Source of the DNA: Beroe forskalii
Lineage: Eukaryota > Ctenophora > Nuda > Beroida > Beroidae
Reading direction: 5' to 3'
NCBI GenBank assembly: GCA_011033025.1
Contig: WFMF01000034.1
Location: 496,001 to 560,000, forward strand
DNA length: 64,000 nt
Under the pieces are notes generated by a model. It was given only the letters and a program-made list of their open reading frames with translations. It had not been told where the DNA came from and did no database searches. Both the position numbers and the translations under genes were made by a program. Of the stretch, positions 45,901-56,206 are shown piece by piece. Each line of letters starts with the position of its first letter. Within the stretch, counting starts at the first letter, position 1.

Positions 45901-47939
45901 TTGAAGTTTATGTGATCATCCATTCCGACATAGAATTAATATGTCTCCAGAAAAAAGAGAAAAAACCGCTTCGATTACTTCTCGTTTTTTCTACTGCATC
46001 TTTGTGTTTAGTGTTGGTAAATTTTTCCACAGATCCATCCGGAAGTTTTATGGATATATTCCAGTTTTTACAGTGAAGACAAACTGGACGTTCTTTAGCG
46101 CTCCCTGATGCATACTAAAACTACATGTTTTGCAAATTTGATCAAACTGAATGGCCTTTTCATTTTTTTAAAAGAATTTCGATATCAAAATACACCGACT
46201 GTTTTGTGGTTATTAATATTATGGCTGCACACTGCACAGCTCATATTATTGTAACTTAAAATACTCAATAATTATTAAAATATTCAATATTCTAAATAAT
46301 AAATAATTACATCGCGACAAAATGAAACGGCGTTGATTATTTGCCAATTTATAAGTTGAGCAGATGGCAAGTAATATATGGAATATCCTTCGCTTACTTC
46401 ATCCAAAATTTGAACTTTATCTGAGTAAGAATCGCAAAAATGCGCCGGCCCAGAAAAGAAAACTTCTTGTTAAAATCCGATCAAAAAACGTTGTCTGCGG
46501 CTATCCCGGAGACCTCTCCGCCCTTTGAATTTGAATATTTTCGGATTAATAAAGTCTTTTAGGGGCGTTAAAAGGCACTGGTATCCATGCCTGTGGTTTC
46601 TTTTTAATTTTTGATTCCTCAAAAGAAAAACCTTATTGCCACTTCAGGCGGAGGAGGTAGCTACGCACAAGCACGAGGCCCAGGCACTACGAGACCAGAA
46701 CGAGCAACTGAGGGCTACTATTGAGGTGAAGGCGGAGACAGAACGGACCCTAAACCAGACACAAGAGAGCCTCTACCAGGTACTACACATGGGATGGGAT
46801 TTTATGAGGGATGGTAACTATCACGGTGATATGTAGGGGATTTTCGATAGGTCAGAGTAACTCGTGCATCGTGTTAGATAAATTGGTTCTTTGGTTCGTA
46901 GATTCTTCAAAAATTACCAATGATTCACTCTCTCTTCCCCAGACAATCCGAGAGCGTGAGAGCGACAGTAAGAAGATGGGGCTGAATTAATCTGTATCAT
47001 TTATGGCTTGTGTTCACAAAAAATCACTGTCTATTTCTCTGAGAAAACAAATGACTCCGCAGACAATCCGAGAGCGAGAGACTGACAGTTAGCGACAATA
47101 CCAATGTTTCACAGTCACGCATTCCCCCAGACAATCCGAGAGCGAGAAAGCGACAGTAAGAAGATGCTACAGCAGTACGAGCAGCTGGAGTTTAAACTCT
47201 CCCTGATGGAGGAGGGACGGAATAACAATATAATAGGCACCCCCTCGCTGCAATTCAGTACCCCCACAGGGGGCACCTCAACCCCCCTCACCTCACCCTT
47301 CAGAAACGATATCAAGTACGGGATATTAGTATCTTTATACTTTTATAGCTTTACTGATATGTGTGCTCATAGGTTGAAAGCAAAAGGTCGAAACGTAGGT
47401 CGAAAAGTAGGTTGAAAAGGTAGGTAGAAAGGGCTTAATAAAGACCTTTCTTGGCTTGGAAATTGCAGATCATGCTTTAAATCTTCAAGAGAGATGAGGA
47501 AAAGATAGTTTCTGTTGTAGGAAACCATCCAGACTGGAGCACAGTAAAAATCTACATGTCCTCTCGACCTTCTTTTCGATCTACTTTTCAACCTGTTGTC
47601 TTCGACCTATGAAGACACATATGCGTTATAGTGTGTGTTACTGTGTTAGTATTGTAGTTCTCTGACGAAATTTTGTTAGAACTAAATTAAATCTTATTTA
47701 TTTATTTCTTTATCTCCATGCTTGGTAATCTTCCGTAATCTTATTTATGTCCATGATTGGTAATCTTCCGTAATCTGTTACAATTCTAGTTGATGAAACT
47801 TAAGTACGGTAGGGTGTTTAAAATCCGTCAATTTTGTTAAAGGACGTTTAAATGAAAACAAACATTGCTGTATTTCAGGTCGAAAGGACAGGTACGTCTG
47901 TTCGATGACACACCCCAGATTCTTCCTATGACAGAGTGA
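33903..47939 (+). CDS. Coiled-coil protein resembling MTUS1/2 C-terminus
   Basis: Nine exons join in phase to about 334 residues: 33903-33960 (ATG), 34510-34668, 38959-39002, 41838-41984, 42781-42879, 45594-45713, 46648-46779, 47131-47315 and 47879-47939 (TGA); AATAAA at 48409. Residues ~20-280 are almost continuous heptad-type coiled coil (IIERDTLRRDLTELQETL; LRDVIDMRNAEIKKQQSRL; ALRDQNEQLRATIEVK). Then follows YEQLEFKLSLMEEG and a Ser/Thr/Pro tail (TPSLQFSTP, STPLTSPFR). The LxxVIDMRNAEI motif and a coiled coil followed by an S-P-rich tail recall the microtubule-associated tumour suppressor family (MTUS1/ATIP, MTUS2/TIP150), which binds microtubules and EB1. The family name is tentative; exon structure is strong. 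Odd: partial copies of exon ends with their splice sites lie beside exons 2, 4 and 8. Confidence 0.8.
34636..34740 (+). repeat. Triplicated exon end and 5' splice site
   Basis: The end of MTUS-like exon 2 with its donor ('acctggcacaaaccaaacaga|gtaagt') occurs three times at an exact 33-base period. Donor GTs are at 34669, 34702 and 34735. Using the second donor adds 11 residues in frame; the third copy carries an in-frame TAG just before its donor. Confidence 0.9.
34741..38958 (+). other. Intron 2 of the MTUS-like gene
   Basis: 4.3 kb, no exon recognised. About 37300-37600 resembles a repeat found in P450 intron 3 (27480-27660) and before MTUS-like exon 7 (46560-46640); shared text includes 'tttttcatgattntcagattt' and 'ccatcttc(t/a)(g/a)aag'. 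This is a dispersed intronic repeat. A MITE-like 'cacgcgcaataaataggc' lies near 36942. The short ORFs at 37058-38082 are unsupported. Confidence 0.5.
40983..41101. repeat. ~100-bp foldback palindrome
   Basis: The arm 'tctgactattcactattca' (from 40994) is inverted as 'tgaatagtgaatagtcaga' (ending 41090). Pairing continues through 'agatttacaat' and 'attgtaaatct' to a centre at 'ctctgaattcagag'. The whole forms a near-perfect hairpin with essentially no loop. It lies in intron 3 of the MTUS-like gene. Confidence 0.85.
41781..41861 (+). repeat. Duplicated acceptor and exon-4 start
   Basis: 'tgcag|ttagcaggggtggacaag|gtaat' (acceptor at 41785, donor GT at 41804) precedes the real exon start 'tgcag|ttggcaggagtggacgag' at 41838, 52 bases later. 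The upstream copy could be used as an 18-base micro-exon (LAGVDK) that keeps frame. Confidence 0.85.
43176..43992 (-). CDS. Small secreted protein nested in an MTUS-like intron
   Basis: Two exons on the strand opposite the host gene: 43992-43793 (ATG) and 43461-43176 (TAG), joined in phase to 161 residues. Residues 1-24 are a signal peptide (FDRLLSVLSLLTTLSLLPLISG). The mature part has few cysteines (HPDCITTCAGS; DISDCGF; the C-terminal residue is Cys). Recognisable stretches are FISYNYENSRYFKASVD, LAQVAPLVSSGVISDVSPNSF and LTLSDLKALWEVHW. No family is recognised. The gene lies between MTUS-like exons 5 and 6. Its own intron consists largely of the 'caatctctgatcgat' tandem repeat. Confidence 0.65.
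43585..43792 (+). repeat. Imperfect 'caatctctgatcga' tandem repeat
   Basis: A degenerate ~15-16 base period of 'gatcga(t/g)caatctctaatctcg' fills most of the intron of the nested secreted-protein gene. The plus frame stays open across it (QSLISQSLI...), which explains the spurious 87-codon ORF. Confidence 0.8.
44340..44994 (+). other. Possible second nested gene (exon-like open segments)
   Basis: Three exon-like pieces lie in the same MTUS-like intron. 44340 onward starts ATG AAT TAC (MNYCSALLLSF...; a donor-like 'ggtaagca' follows). About 44632-44713 sits between 'tttttcag' and 'ggtgaag' and is open in two frames. About 44874-44994 follows 'ccctcag' and reads CIQFHEWETTNSS...ESRCGKYKAP, running into a MITE. 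I could not join all three in phase and recognise no family, so this is only a lead. Confidence 0.2.
46937..47166 (+). repeat. Triplicated acceptor and head of exon 8
   Basis: 'cag|acaatccgagagcg(t/a)gag...gacagt' occurs with exon-like starts at 46943, 47062 and 47131. Only the third continues into the long exon. The first is followed in frame by 'aagaagatgg' and soon stops; the second has 'gacagttagcg', an immediate TAG. The first two are decoy exon heads in intron 7. Confidence 0.9.
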
Positions 47940-48408
47940 AAGTTGGAATCATCATGATCCATGAAGTCGCAGTCAAGCTAATAGGAGTGAAGATCACAGG
48001 GTTTCACTTTAGGTGCAATTTTATTTGAGGAATTATATGAGACACCAACTTTGCCCGGCAAAAGGAACTACAGAACATCGTGATTATAATGCAGTCAAGT
48101 CTCTAAGGCTCACAAAACCTTGGTTACAGCAGAAACTGGCCCAATCTTCTTTAACGAGCGGCAGTTTCTTGTGGAAGTTAAAGTGGCAATATTTACACTG
48201 TTAAGGTATTTTTGTTGAGATTCCACTTCCCTGGAATGAGAGATTTTAGGACTCATTTGTACATTCTATTGATTCTAGTTTTTGGGGTGAAAATCGAAAT
48301 CATCTTGTAAATATCATATTCTGAGACGTGATTAATTCTAAATTTCCCGTGATTGCAAAGATAAACGTGTATGATTAAGACGTTGTTGTTGATTGATGAT
48401 TGATCTGA

Positions 48409-48414
48409 AATAAA
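48409..48414 (+). promoter_or_regulatory. Poly(A) signal AATAAA
   Basis: AATAAA about 470 bases after the MTUS-like stop codon. A T-rich downstream region supports the 3' end of that transcript. Confidence 0.4.
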
Positions 48415-48648
48415 CAAGTCACAAAAACTCCAAGTATGTGATTTTAATAAAACTACCAGAGTATCAGAAGAGCTTGATACGGAAAACAATAATTACAAAA
48501 TGAGAATCTGTTCAATATTTGTAATGTAAATGAGCATCCTCTTCTCAAGCCAACATTTCAATCAGATTACGGTAGAAATTATTTTTAAATGAACTGTAAA
48601 TATCATATCTTCTATTTGTTTGGTAAATCTATGTTGTATATTATTTAA

Positions 48649-49143
48649 TTATCACCCTCCCGTGATTATAATTCGGGTGTGATAATTATCGATATATCAC
48701 CCCTTTAAAACAACTGTATAGTGGCGCGCGCAAAAATTTTCTAAAGGGGCAAATGTAGCCCAAATATAAAACCAAATCTAGGCGGAAAACAGCCATCCCA
48801 AAAAATGAGTGCAGAAAAAACTTGAAAAGAAATTTTGATAAAGGAGCACTTGCAAATCTATAAAGGCATTCAATCCGGACGAGGGTCGTCAGACCCGAGT
48901 GGAAGGAAATACTGTTGTATGGCTAGCCCCTGGCTGAATCCTGAAGAAAAGAGCTAGAATCCTGATGTAGGCAGCGTAAATACCGAAATCAGAAGCAGCT
49001 AGGTCTAGCCAAGTAGGGTCGGGTGATAATACAATTAACTAACTCATGGATCGTGTTATATCGAAAATTGTCAAACTCGGCTGACGCCTCGTGTGATAAT
49101 TTTCGATATAACACTCCCATTCGTTAGTTAATCGTTCAATATA
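48649..49143 (-). mobile_element. ~0.5-kb dispersed element, copy 2 (inverted)
   Basis: Reverse complement of 2490-2998, nearly identical by eye over its whole length, including both terminal hairpins and the outer 'actaactcatggatcg' / 'ttagttaatcgttcaatata' border. It begins about 235 bases after the MTUS-like poly(A) signal. Confidence 0.75.
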
Positions 49144-49984
49144 TAAGCAATATTGATACTCGATTTCGATACACTTATTAATAATAATTAGGTAAAGCGT
49201 GTTTGTAATACTTAGTCTCTTATAGCAATTCTATCTCATGTAGCAGTTGATTATCAATAGTTTGAATAGTATGTTTTTAATAAAGGTTTACTTTTTAGAT
49301 AAAACAATCCTGCTTTCACAAAGTATGTGAATAAAGGTACATTTTTGATACCCTATACATCAGGTTGGATTTATTTTCAAATTTCGTCAAATTGAGCAAA
49401 TTCGTTAGCTTACAAAATCGCGAACTTTCTGTTCAGTTCCCATTCAGTTATTAGTATCAAACCAGTTGGTTGCTATTGGACGTTCCATGTGAGAGTATTG
49501 TAAAAGCAGGTGTATAAAACTTAGTCACAAATCACATATTGTCGTAAAATAGTTTGTAGTAGTACCTATTTAACAATTCGTGTTAGAAAACGTTAGAAAA
49601 TGTGATTTTTGGCAATGTTTGAGGTGAATCAATGTCATTTACTTCAAGTTAAAATGCATCAAATTTTACGGCAAAATTAGCTGTAAAATTTGATAGTAAT
49701 GTCTATTGCTCAAAATTAAGAGGAATTACATTTTCATACAAATTATTGATTCACACAAACTGCGTCCGCCGTCCGATATTGATATAATTAGAAATCGAAA
49801 TAATTTGTGTTGTTTCTGTTCAAAATAAGTTCAAGTTGAATAATAAAAAATTGTTTCACTGTAATTACTGCCATGATGATGTCTTTGCAATTGATATTTG
49901 ATTTCAAGACGGCAAAACATCACTGAAATTTCCTTAAAAGCGGAGTTGGACTTTCGTGAACCAAGTGAACCATGGTTCAAAAAT
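49144..49984. other. AT-rich spacer, no gene seen
   Basis: No exon or repeat recognised between the 0.5-kb element and the satellite array. Confidence 0.4.
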
Positions 49985-51010
49985 GACAAAAAGTCGATTT
50001 TGAGGATGTTCCCACCAACAGATTTTACTGAAATTTTGCAGGATGTTCATTTCATCATTGTCTTTCAGAAACCATAAAGAAAATTGGGGGTCTATGTGCT
50101 AATTTTCGAGATATAAGGTCAAACGCAAGGAAATACCGACGAAAATGGTTCAAAATGGCAAAAAGTCGATTTTGAGGATGTTCCCACCAACAGATTTTCC
50201 TGAAATTTTGCAGGGGATGTTCATTTTATCATTGTCTTTCAGAAACCATAAAGAAAATTGGGGGTCTATGTGCTAATTTTCGAGATATAAGGTCAAACGC
50301 AAGGAAATACCGACGAAAATGGTTCAAAAATGGCAAAAAAGTCGATTTTGAGGGTGTTCCCACCAACAGATTTTCCTGAAATTTTGCAGGGATGTTCATT
50401 TTATCATTGTCTTTCAGAAACCATAAGGAAAATTGGGGGGTCTATGTGCTAATTTTCGAGATATAAGGGTCAAACGCAAGGAAATACCGACGAAAATGGT
50501 TCAAAAATGGCAAAAGTCGACTTTGAGGGTGTTCCCACCAACAGATTTTCCTGAAATTTTGCAGGATGTCCATATCATCATTGTCTTTCAGAAACTATAA
50601 AGAAAATTGGGGTCTATGTGCTAATTTTCGAGATATAAGGTCAAACGCAAGGAAATACCGACGAAAATGGTTCAAAAATGGCAAAAAGTCGATTTTGAGG
50701 GTGTTCCCAACAACAGATTTTCCTGAAATTTTGCAGGGATGTTCATTTCATCATTGTCTTTCAGAAACCTTAAAGAAAATTGGGGGTCTATGTGCTAATT
50801 TTCGAGATATACGGTCAAACGCAAGGAAATACCGACGAAAATGGTTCAAAAATGGCAAAAAGTCGATTTTGAGGATGTTCCCACCAACAGATTTTCCTGA
50901 AATTTTGCAGGGATGTTCATTTCATCATTGTCTCCCAGAAACCATAAAAGAAAATTGGGGTCTATGTGCTTATTTTCGAGATATTAGGTCAAACGCAAGG
51001 AAATTACACG
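49985..51010 (+). repeat. ~174-bp satellite, forward array, six copies
   Basis: The unit runs 'gattttgaggatgttcccac', 'caacagattttcctgaaatt', 'ttgcagggatgttcat', 'cattgtctttcagaaacc', 'attgggggtctatgtgct', 'aattttcgagatataaggtc', 'aaacgcaaggaaataccgac'. The full-length unit is close to 174 bases = 58 codons and is open in one frame, but one-base indels in several copies break that frame, so I do not call a gene. Copies differ by a few percent. Confidence 0.92.
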
Positions 51011-51589
51011 AAGCACAACGAATATGCACGAAACTATAGCATATAGGTATTGGTTCAAAATGTACAGTCTTTCATCATAGCTTTCATCATACCAGTATAC
51101 AAAAATATACTCCGATCGATATCACCCAAGGTCAATTGATACTGAGAAGTGAGAAACTCAGGAGAGAGGCTACCATGAGACGGCGCTGAAGTTGTTCCCA
51201 TAAAAGTTTAAGCTAGCCACACGAGCATACGTTTCCCATCACGGTCATGTCACTCACTTGACTAAACCAATTAGGGAAAGATTATCACTCAATATTGGCC
51301 ATCTTGAGGATAAACTATCACGCTAACAGGATAAGGTAATAGCCCTTAGGATAATGAAGTAAGAAAACGCAGCTAGACAACCTCATTACCAAAGAGTTTG
51401 ACAGCCCTATCAACTATCATGACCCTCCAAGATAATTATATACAAGGTGCCACATACATATTATACAAGATATACAATATACCAATCAATATACACTGAA
51501 TTTTATAGCTTTAATGCAGTGGAAGTACAATATTTGAGTATTTCTGCTAGTTTTCGGCATAAAAGAAGAAAAAAGTATGGTCAAGCGTA
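51011..51589. other. Unique spacer between opposed satellite arrays
   Basis: About 580 bases of non-satellite sequence with several 'atatac' dinucleotide-like runs near 51430-51490. It would be the loop if the two arrays paired. No gene seen. Confidence 0.6.
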
Positions 51590-53200
51590 AGGAAATATCC
51601 ACAAAAATGGTTCAAATATTACATAAAATTCGATTTTGAGCATATTGCATGTGACCTTTATTAAATATCTTAGCACATAGACCCCAATTTTCTTTATGGT
51701 TTCTGAAAGACAATGATGAAATGAACATCCCCTGCAAAATTCTAAAATTTCTGGAAAATCTGTTGGTGGGAACATACTCAAAATCGACTGTTTGCCATTT
51801 TTGAACCATTTTCGTCATTTCCTTGCGTTTGACCTTATATCTCGAAAATTAGCACATAGACCCCAATTTTCTTTATGGTTTCTGAAGGAAAATGATGAAA
51901 TGAACATCCTGCAAAATTTCAGTAAAATCTGTTGGTGGAACATCCTCAAAATCGACTTTTGCCATTTTTGAACCATTTTCGTTGGTATTTCCTTGCGTTT
52001 GACCTTATATCTCGAAAATTAGCACATAGACCCCAATTTTCTTTTTATGGTTTCTGAAAGACAATGATGAAATGAACATCCCGGCAAAATTTCAGTAAAA
52101 TCTGTTGGTTTGGGAACATCCTCAAAAATCACTTTTGCCATTTTTGAACCATTTTCGTTGGTATTTCCTTGTGTTTGACCTTTTATCTCGAAAATAAGCA
52201 CATAGACCCCCAATTTTTTTTCTTTAAGGTTTCTGAAAGACAATGATGAAATGAACATCCCTGCAAAATTTCTGGAAAATCTGTTGGTGGGAACATACTC
52301 AAAATCGACTGTTTGCCATTTTTGAACCATTTTCGTCGGTATTTCCTTGCGTTTGACCTTATATCTCGAAAATAAGCACATAGACCCCCAATTTTCTTTA
52401 TGGTTTCTGAAAGACAATGATAAAATGAACATCTCTGCAAAATTTCAGGAAAATCTGTTGGTGGGAACATCCTCAAAATCGACTTTTTGCCATTTTTGAA
52501 CCAATTTCGTCGGTATTTCCTTGCGTTTGACCTTATATCTCGAAAATAAGCACAGACCCCCAATTTTCTTTATGGTTTCTGAAAGACAATGATGAAATGA
52601 ACATCCCTGCAAAATTTCAGGAAAATCTGTTGGTGGGAACATACTCAAAATCGACTGTTTGCCATTTTGAACCATTTTCGTCGGTATTTCCTTGCGTTTG
52701 ACCTTATATCTCGAAAATTAGCACATAGACCCCCAATTTTCTTTATGGTTTCTGAAAGACAATGAAAAAATGAACATCCCTGCAAAATTTCAGTAAAATC
52801 TGTTGGTGGGAACATCATCAAAATCGACTTTTTGCCATTTTTGAACCATTTTCGTCGGTATTTCCTTGCGTTTGACCTCATATCTCGAAAATTAGCACAT
52901 AGACCCCCAATTTTCTTTATGGTTTCTGAAAGACAATGATGAAATGAACATCCCTGCAAAATTTCAGGAAAATCTGTTGGTGGGAACACCCTCAAAATCG
53001 ACTTTTGCTATTTTTGAACCATTTTCATTTTACCTCATATCTCGAAAATTAGCCCATAGACCCCCAATTTCTTTATGGTTTCTGAAAGACAATGATGAAA
53101 TGAACATCCCTGCAAAATTTCAGGAAAATCTGTTGGTGGAAACATGCTCGAAATCGACTTTTGCCATTTTGAACCATTTTACCTGATAGGTATCTCGAAA
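51590..53200 (-). repeat. ~174-bp satellite, reverse array, about nine copies
   Basis: The same unit as 49985-51010 but reverse-complemented ('agcacatagacccccaattt', 'cctgcaaaatttcagga', 'ggtatttccttgcgtttgacc'). The right-most copies are shorter: at 53020-53200 'ttttacctcatatctcg' has lost the 'gtcggtatttccttgcg' portion, a sign of array-edge decay. Confidence 0.92.
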
Positions 53201-53571
53201 ATTACTCATATGGACCGCCAACTTAGTACTCGAATGTAGCAAATTCTCATTATTCTCATTAGTAATAATCAGTCGGTGGGTAACTTTCTTATTTCATGAT
53301 TTTGAAAAAATAAGTGTTAAAATATTTCCAAGTTATTCCGTAAAAACGCAGATTTCCGCGCACGATTTGGTTCACTTTAGGTCAAAAGTCCTACTGTAAA
53401 AGCGGCATGTTGGGTGTTCTGTTAGGAAGGCGCGATGTCAGATCTCTATGTAGTGCGTGGGTCTTCTTGCTGTCCGCAGTTGTGCGCGGCGCTCTCGCAT
53501 GTTTTCACTTCAAATCCCGCTTTTTTCACCACGAAAAAGTGATGACTGGTTAACTTCTTGCCCTTAAGATG

Positions 53572-53773
53572 ACAACAATGGTACCATATTAACAACGGTA
53601 CCTTAATAACAAAGGTACCTAATTAATAACGGTACTTTATTAACAACGGTAGCTTATTAACAACGTTAGCTTATTAACACGGTACCTTATTAACAACGGT
53701 ACCTTATTAACAACGGTACCTTGTTAACAACGGTACCTTGTTAACAACAGTACCTTGTTAACACGGTACCTTA
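53572..53773 (+). repeat. GGTACC/GTTAAC minisatellite, left array
   Basis: 15-17 base units 'aacaacggtaccttatt' or 'aacacggtaccttgtt', about twelve copies, degenerating toward the left end ('aacaatggtaccatatt', 'aacgttagctt'). Each unit contains the palindrome GGTACC, and many contain GTTAAC. It resumes at 56915. Confidence 0.92.
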
Positions 53774-54180
53774 GGGGGGGGGGGGCCAACGTAATTTTTG
53801 TACATTTTTGTACATACTAATTTTTGTACACTTTCAGATTTACTGGGTAAAAATGTACAAGAATGTACAAAGATGTACAAAAATGTACAAATCTATCTCG
53901 GCCCAAGAAGGTGGAATACAGACTTGGTTTTCAACTTTATATTTCACAATGGTCATGCTTATATACGACTTGTTGATAAACATAGGCCCTAAAGTGTTCG
54001 TATATTGAGTTATGGACATGGAGTGTCCATAACTCAATCGCCCTTCTTTTCAATAATCTAAATCTTATCGGACTTTGTTGACAAAACTCCTATACAACTT
54101 ACCGGGTTGATAATAAGTCGATACACCCTTTCTTCATGGAAACAATAGAAGTTGGTGGAAAATCATTTGGTAAAGTTTAT

Positions 54181-54623
54181 ACCTTATCGGACATAATTTT
54201 CACGGACTTTAGTTTCACGGACCTAAAACTTCACGGACATTAATATTCACGCTTGATTCTGCCACTTCAAATTTTCAACACAAATTCGAAATTTTCGGCT
54301 CTATGTTTCCCATTTTCTTCCACGATTAGAATACTTGAATTGAAGATTTTTCGATATTTTTCGTAAATTAATGATGAATTTTCATATCGCAGTTACTGAG
54401 CATGAAAAAGAAACACAATTTCCTGGAAAAATTTATTATTTGCACGTTTAAAGAGATGAATTCCGAAATTTTGCGTCCGTACCCTACTGTAGTGGACTTA
54501 ATTTTCACGGAACTGAATATCACGGACATTAGTATCACGGACATAATTTTCACGGACATTAATATTCACGCTGAGGTGCTCAGCGTGAATATTAATGTCC
54601 GTGATAAATATGTCCAATAAGGT
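54181..54623. mobile_element. 443-bp inverted-repeat element with 'ttcacggac' iterations
   Basis: Ends are ACCTTATCGGACATA and, inverted, TATGTCCAATAAGGT. Both ends carry runs of 'ttcacggacattaatattcacg' (54197-54257 and 54500-54570). At 54557-54602 a perfect palindrome 'gacattaatattcacgctga' - 'gcgtgaatattaatgtc' closes the right end. No coding capacity. Confidence 0.65.
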
Positions 54624-55004
54624 ATTAATTGATCTAAATATGCAGTACCTACTGCGATTGAATTTGGGTGATGAAATTAATATCAAACTGTTTAATCACC
54701 AATCACCATGATCTCATGATGTCAGAAGAAAGTTGCCTGCCGGAAGCATTTTGACAATTGGTTGAGGAATGAGGTTCCTGGGTGGAACCAGGGAGTTTCC
54801 CATATCTTAGACCTGTCCAGGACAGGAGCTCTCAGTCAGGAGCTCTCACTTCTCAGTAAGGAGCTCGGGTCAGAGTTACTAATTACTATACAGGGACGTG
54901 ACCTTTTACGCTGACCCGGGTTATTGTCCGATACAAAATTCTTTCTAGACAGGGCTGCTCGAGCTATAGAACTATAGCTCCTGTCAGCTAACTGGTAGTA
55001 CACT

Positions 55005-55518
55005 TAAGAACGGCGTCACTTAATTAGTGCGGTTTGGAAAAAACGGCACTAATTAAGTGTATAGTATTTAAGTGCGCATAAAATCAAGTGCATGCTAATT
55101 TAGTGAACAATTTTTTGAATTTTGCGTTTTTTCGATTTTGTTTTTTTCGGACATGAATTAATGAATAACTATACTACCAGATTTAAATGTATAGGTACTT
55201 GATAAGTTTATAGTGGCCAAAACAAAAGTACAATTACAAAACGAGCTGTATATCGTGACAGTTAGCTAAAACTTAAATAGTTTAAAGAAAGAAATTGTAA
55301 TGGATACTATAAATTATTACTGTAGAAAATTTGATTTATTTTCATAATTGCAAAATTTTTGATTGCTGGTCCTATGAATTGAATATGATGTCCTACAATC
55401 AAGAGGAAAATTTCAAATTTATTCAAATTTCCACATCGTTTTCTATCTCATAAAAAACCACACTAATAAAGTGCTCCGATCTTAAAGTGCGCGCAAATTA
55501 GGTGATGCCGTACTAAGG
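55005..55518. mobile_element. ~0.5-kb inverted-repeat element flanked by a 21-bp direct repeat
   Basis: Left end 'acggcgtcacttaattagtgcgg' contains a stem with 'cggcactaattaagtg'. The right end 'ccacactaataaagtgc...aattaggtgatgccgt' is the imperfect inverse of the left. The same text 'tatagctcctgtcagctaac' stands just outside both ends (about 54972-54991 and 55519-55538). AT-rich interior, no gene. Confidence 0.55.
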
Positions 55519-55696
55519 TATAGCTCCTGTCAGCTAACCCCTAATGTCACGTGTGCAAAAAGGTGCTATGTTACACTAACAAGTGAGATGATGCGCAACA
55601 ATGATCTTACGATCTGCTTCCTTTGTCGTCCGGTAATGTCATGATGCGCACCACGTGATAGGGGCATGCGTATTGCGTATCTGTTAGACCCCGATA

Positions 55697-56206
55697 TGTC
55701 ACTCGAACGGATATGTCACTGGTAGTGTAATTGATATATCACGTGTTGCCACTTCATACGATCGCTAGACAAGGGGCTTTATTTTCACAGACTTCACCTC
55801 CAGTGACAAATCGGTTTTTGAGTTATAAAACTCACGGACCGGATTTGTCACTATCACACCGATATGTCACTATAGCACCAAGTACATGATCCAGCGACCC
55901 TCGCCCTCTTCAAGTTATATATAAGGTGATACATGCGAGACAACGTTCCAAGAAATTTTCTGGTCAGCAATGTCTCCATGTCTGGCTCGTAATTTAAGGT
56001 TCACCGAAACTTCTAGTGACATATCGGTGTGAAAGTGACAAATCCGGGCCGCGAGCTTTATAACTCAAAAACCGATTTGTCACTGGAAGTGAAGTCTGTG
56101 AAAATAAAGCCCCTTGTCCAGCGATCGTATGAAGTAGCAACACGTGATATATCAATTACACTACCAGTGACATATCCGTTTGAGTGACATATCGGAGCTA
56201 TATAAT
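55697..56206. mobile_element. ~510-bp foldback element, two ~190-bp arms
   Basis: The left arm (about 55697-55880) and right arm (about 56008-56206) are inverted copies separated by ~125 bases. Matching blocks are 'attgatatatcacgtgttgc', 'cttcatacgatcgct', 'ggggctttattttcacagac' and 'caaaaaccgatttgtcact' with their reverse complements. The decamer 'atatgtcact' or its inverse is iterated within both arms. Ends are CGATATGTCACTCG and GAGTGACATATCG. The 115-codon minus frame at 56058-56405 runs through one arm and is not credible. Confidence 0.9.

Noticed and set aside
50566..51039. A 157-residue protein with 58-residue repeats, and similar minus-strand proteins at 51581-52995
   Set aside because: These are the satellite unit read in its open frame; frequent one-base indels between copies break the frame.
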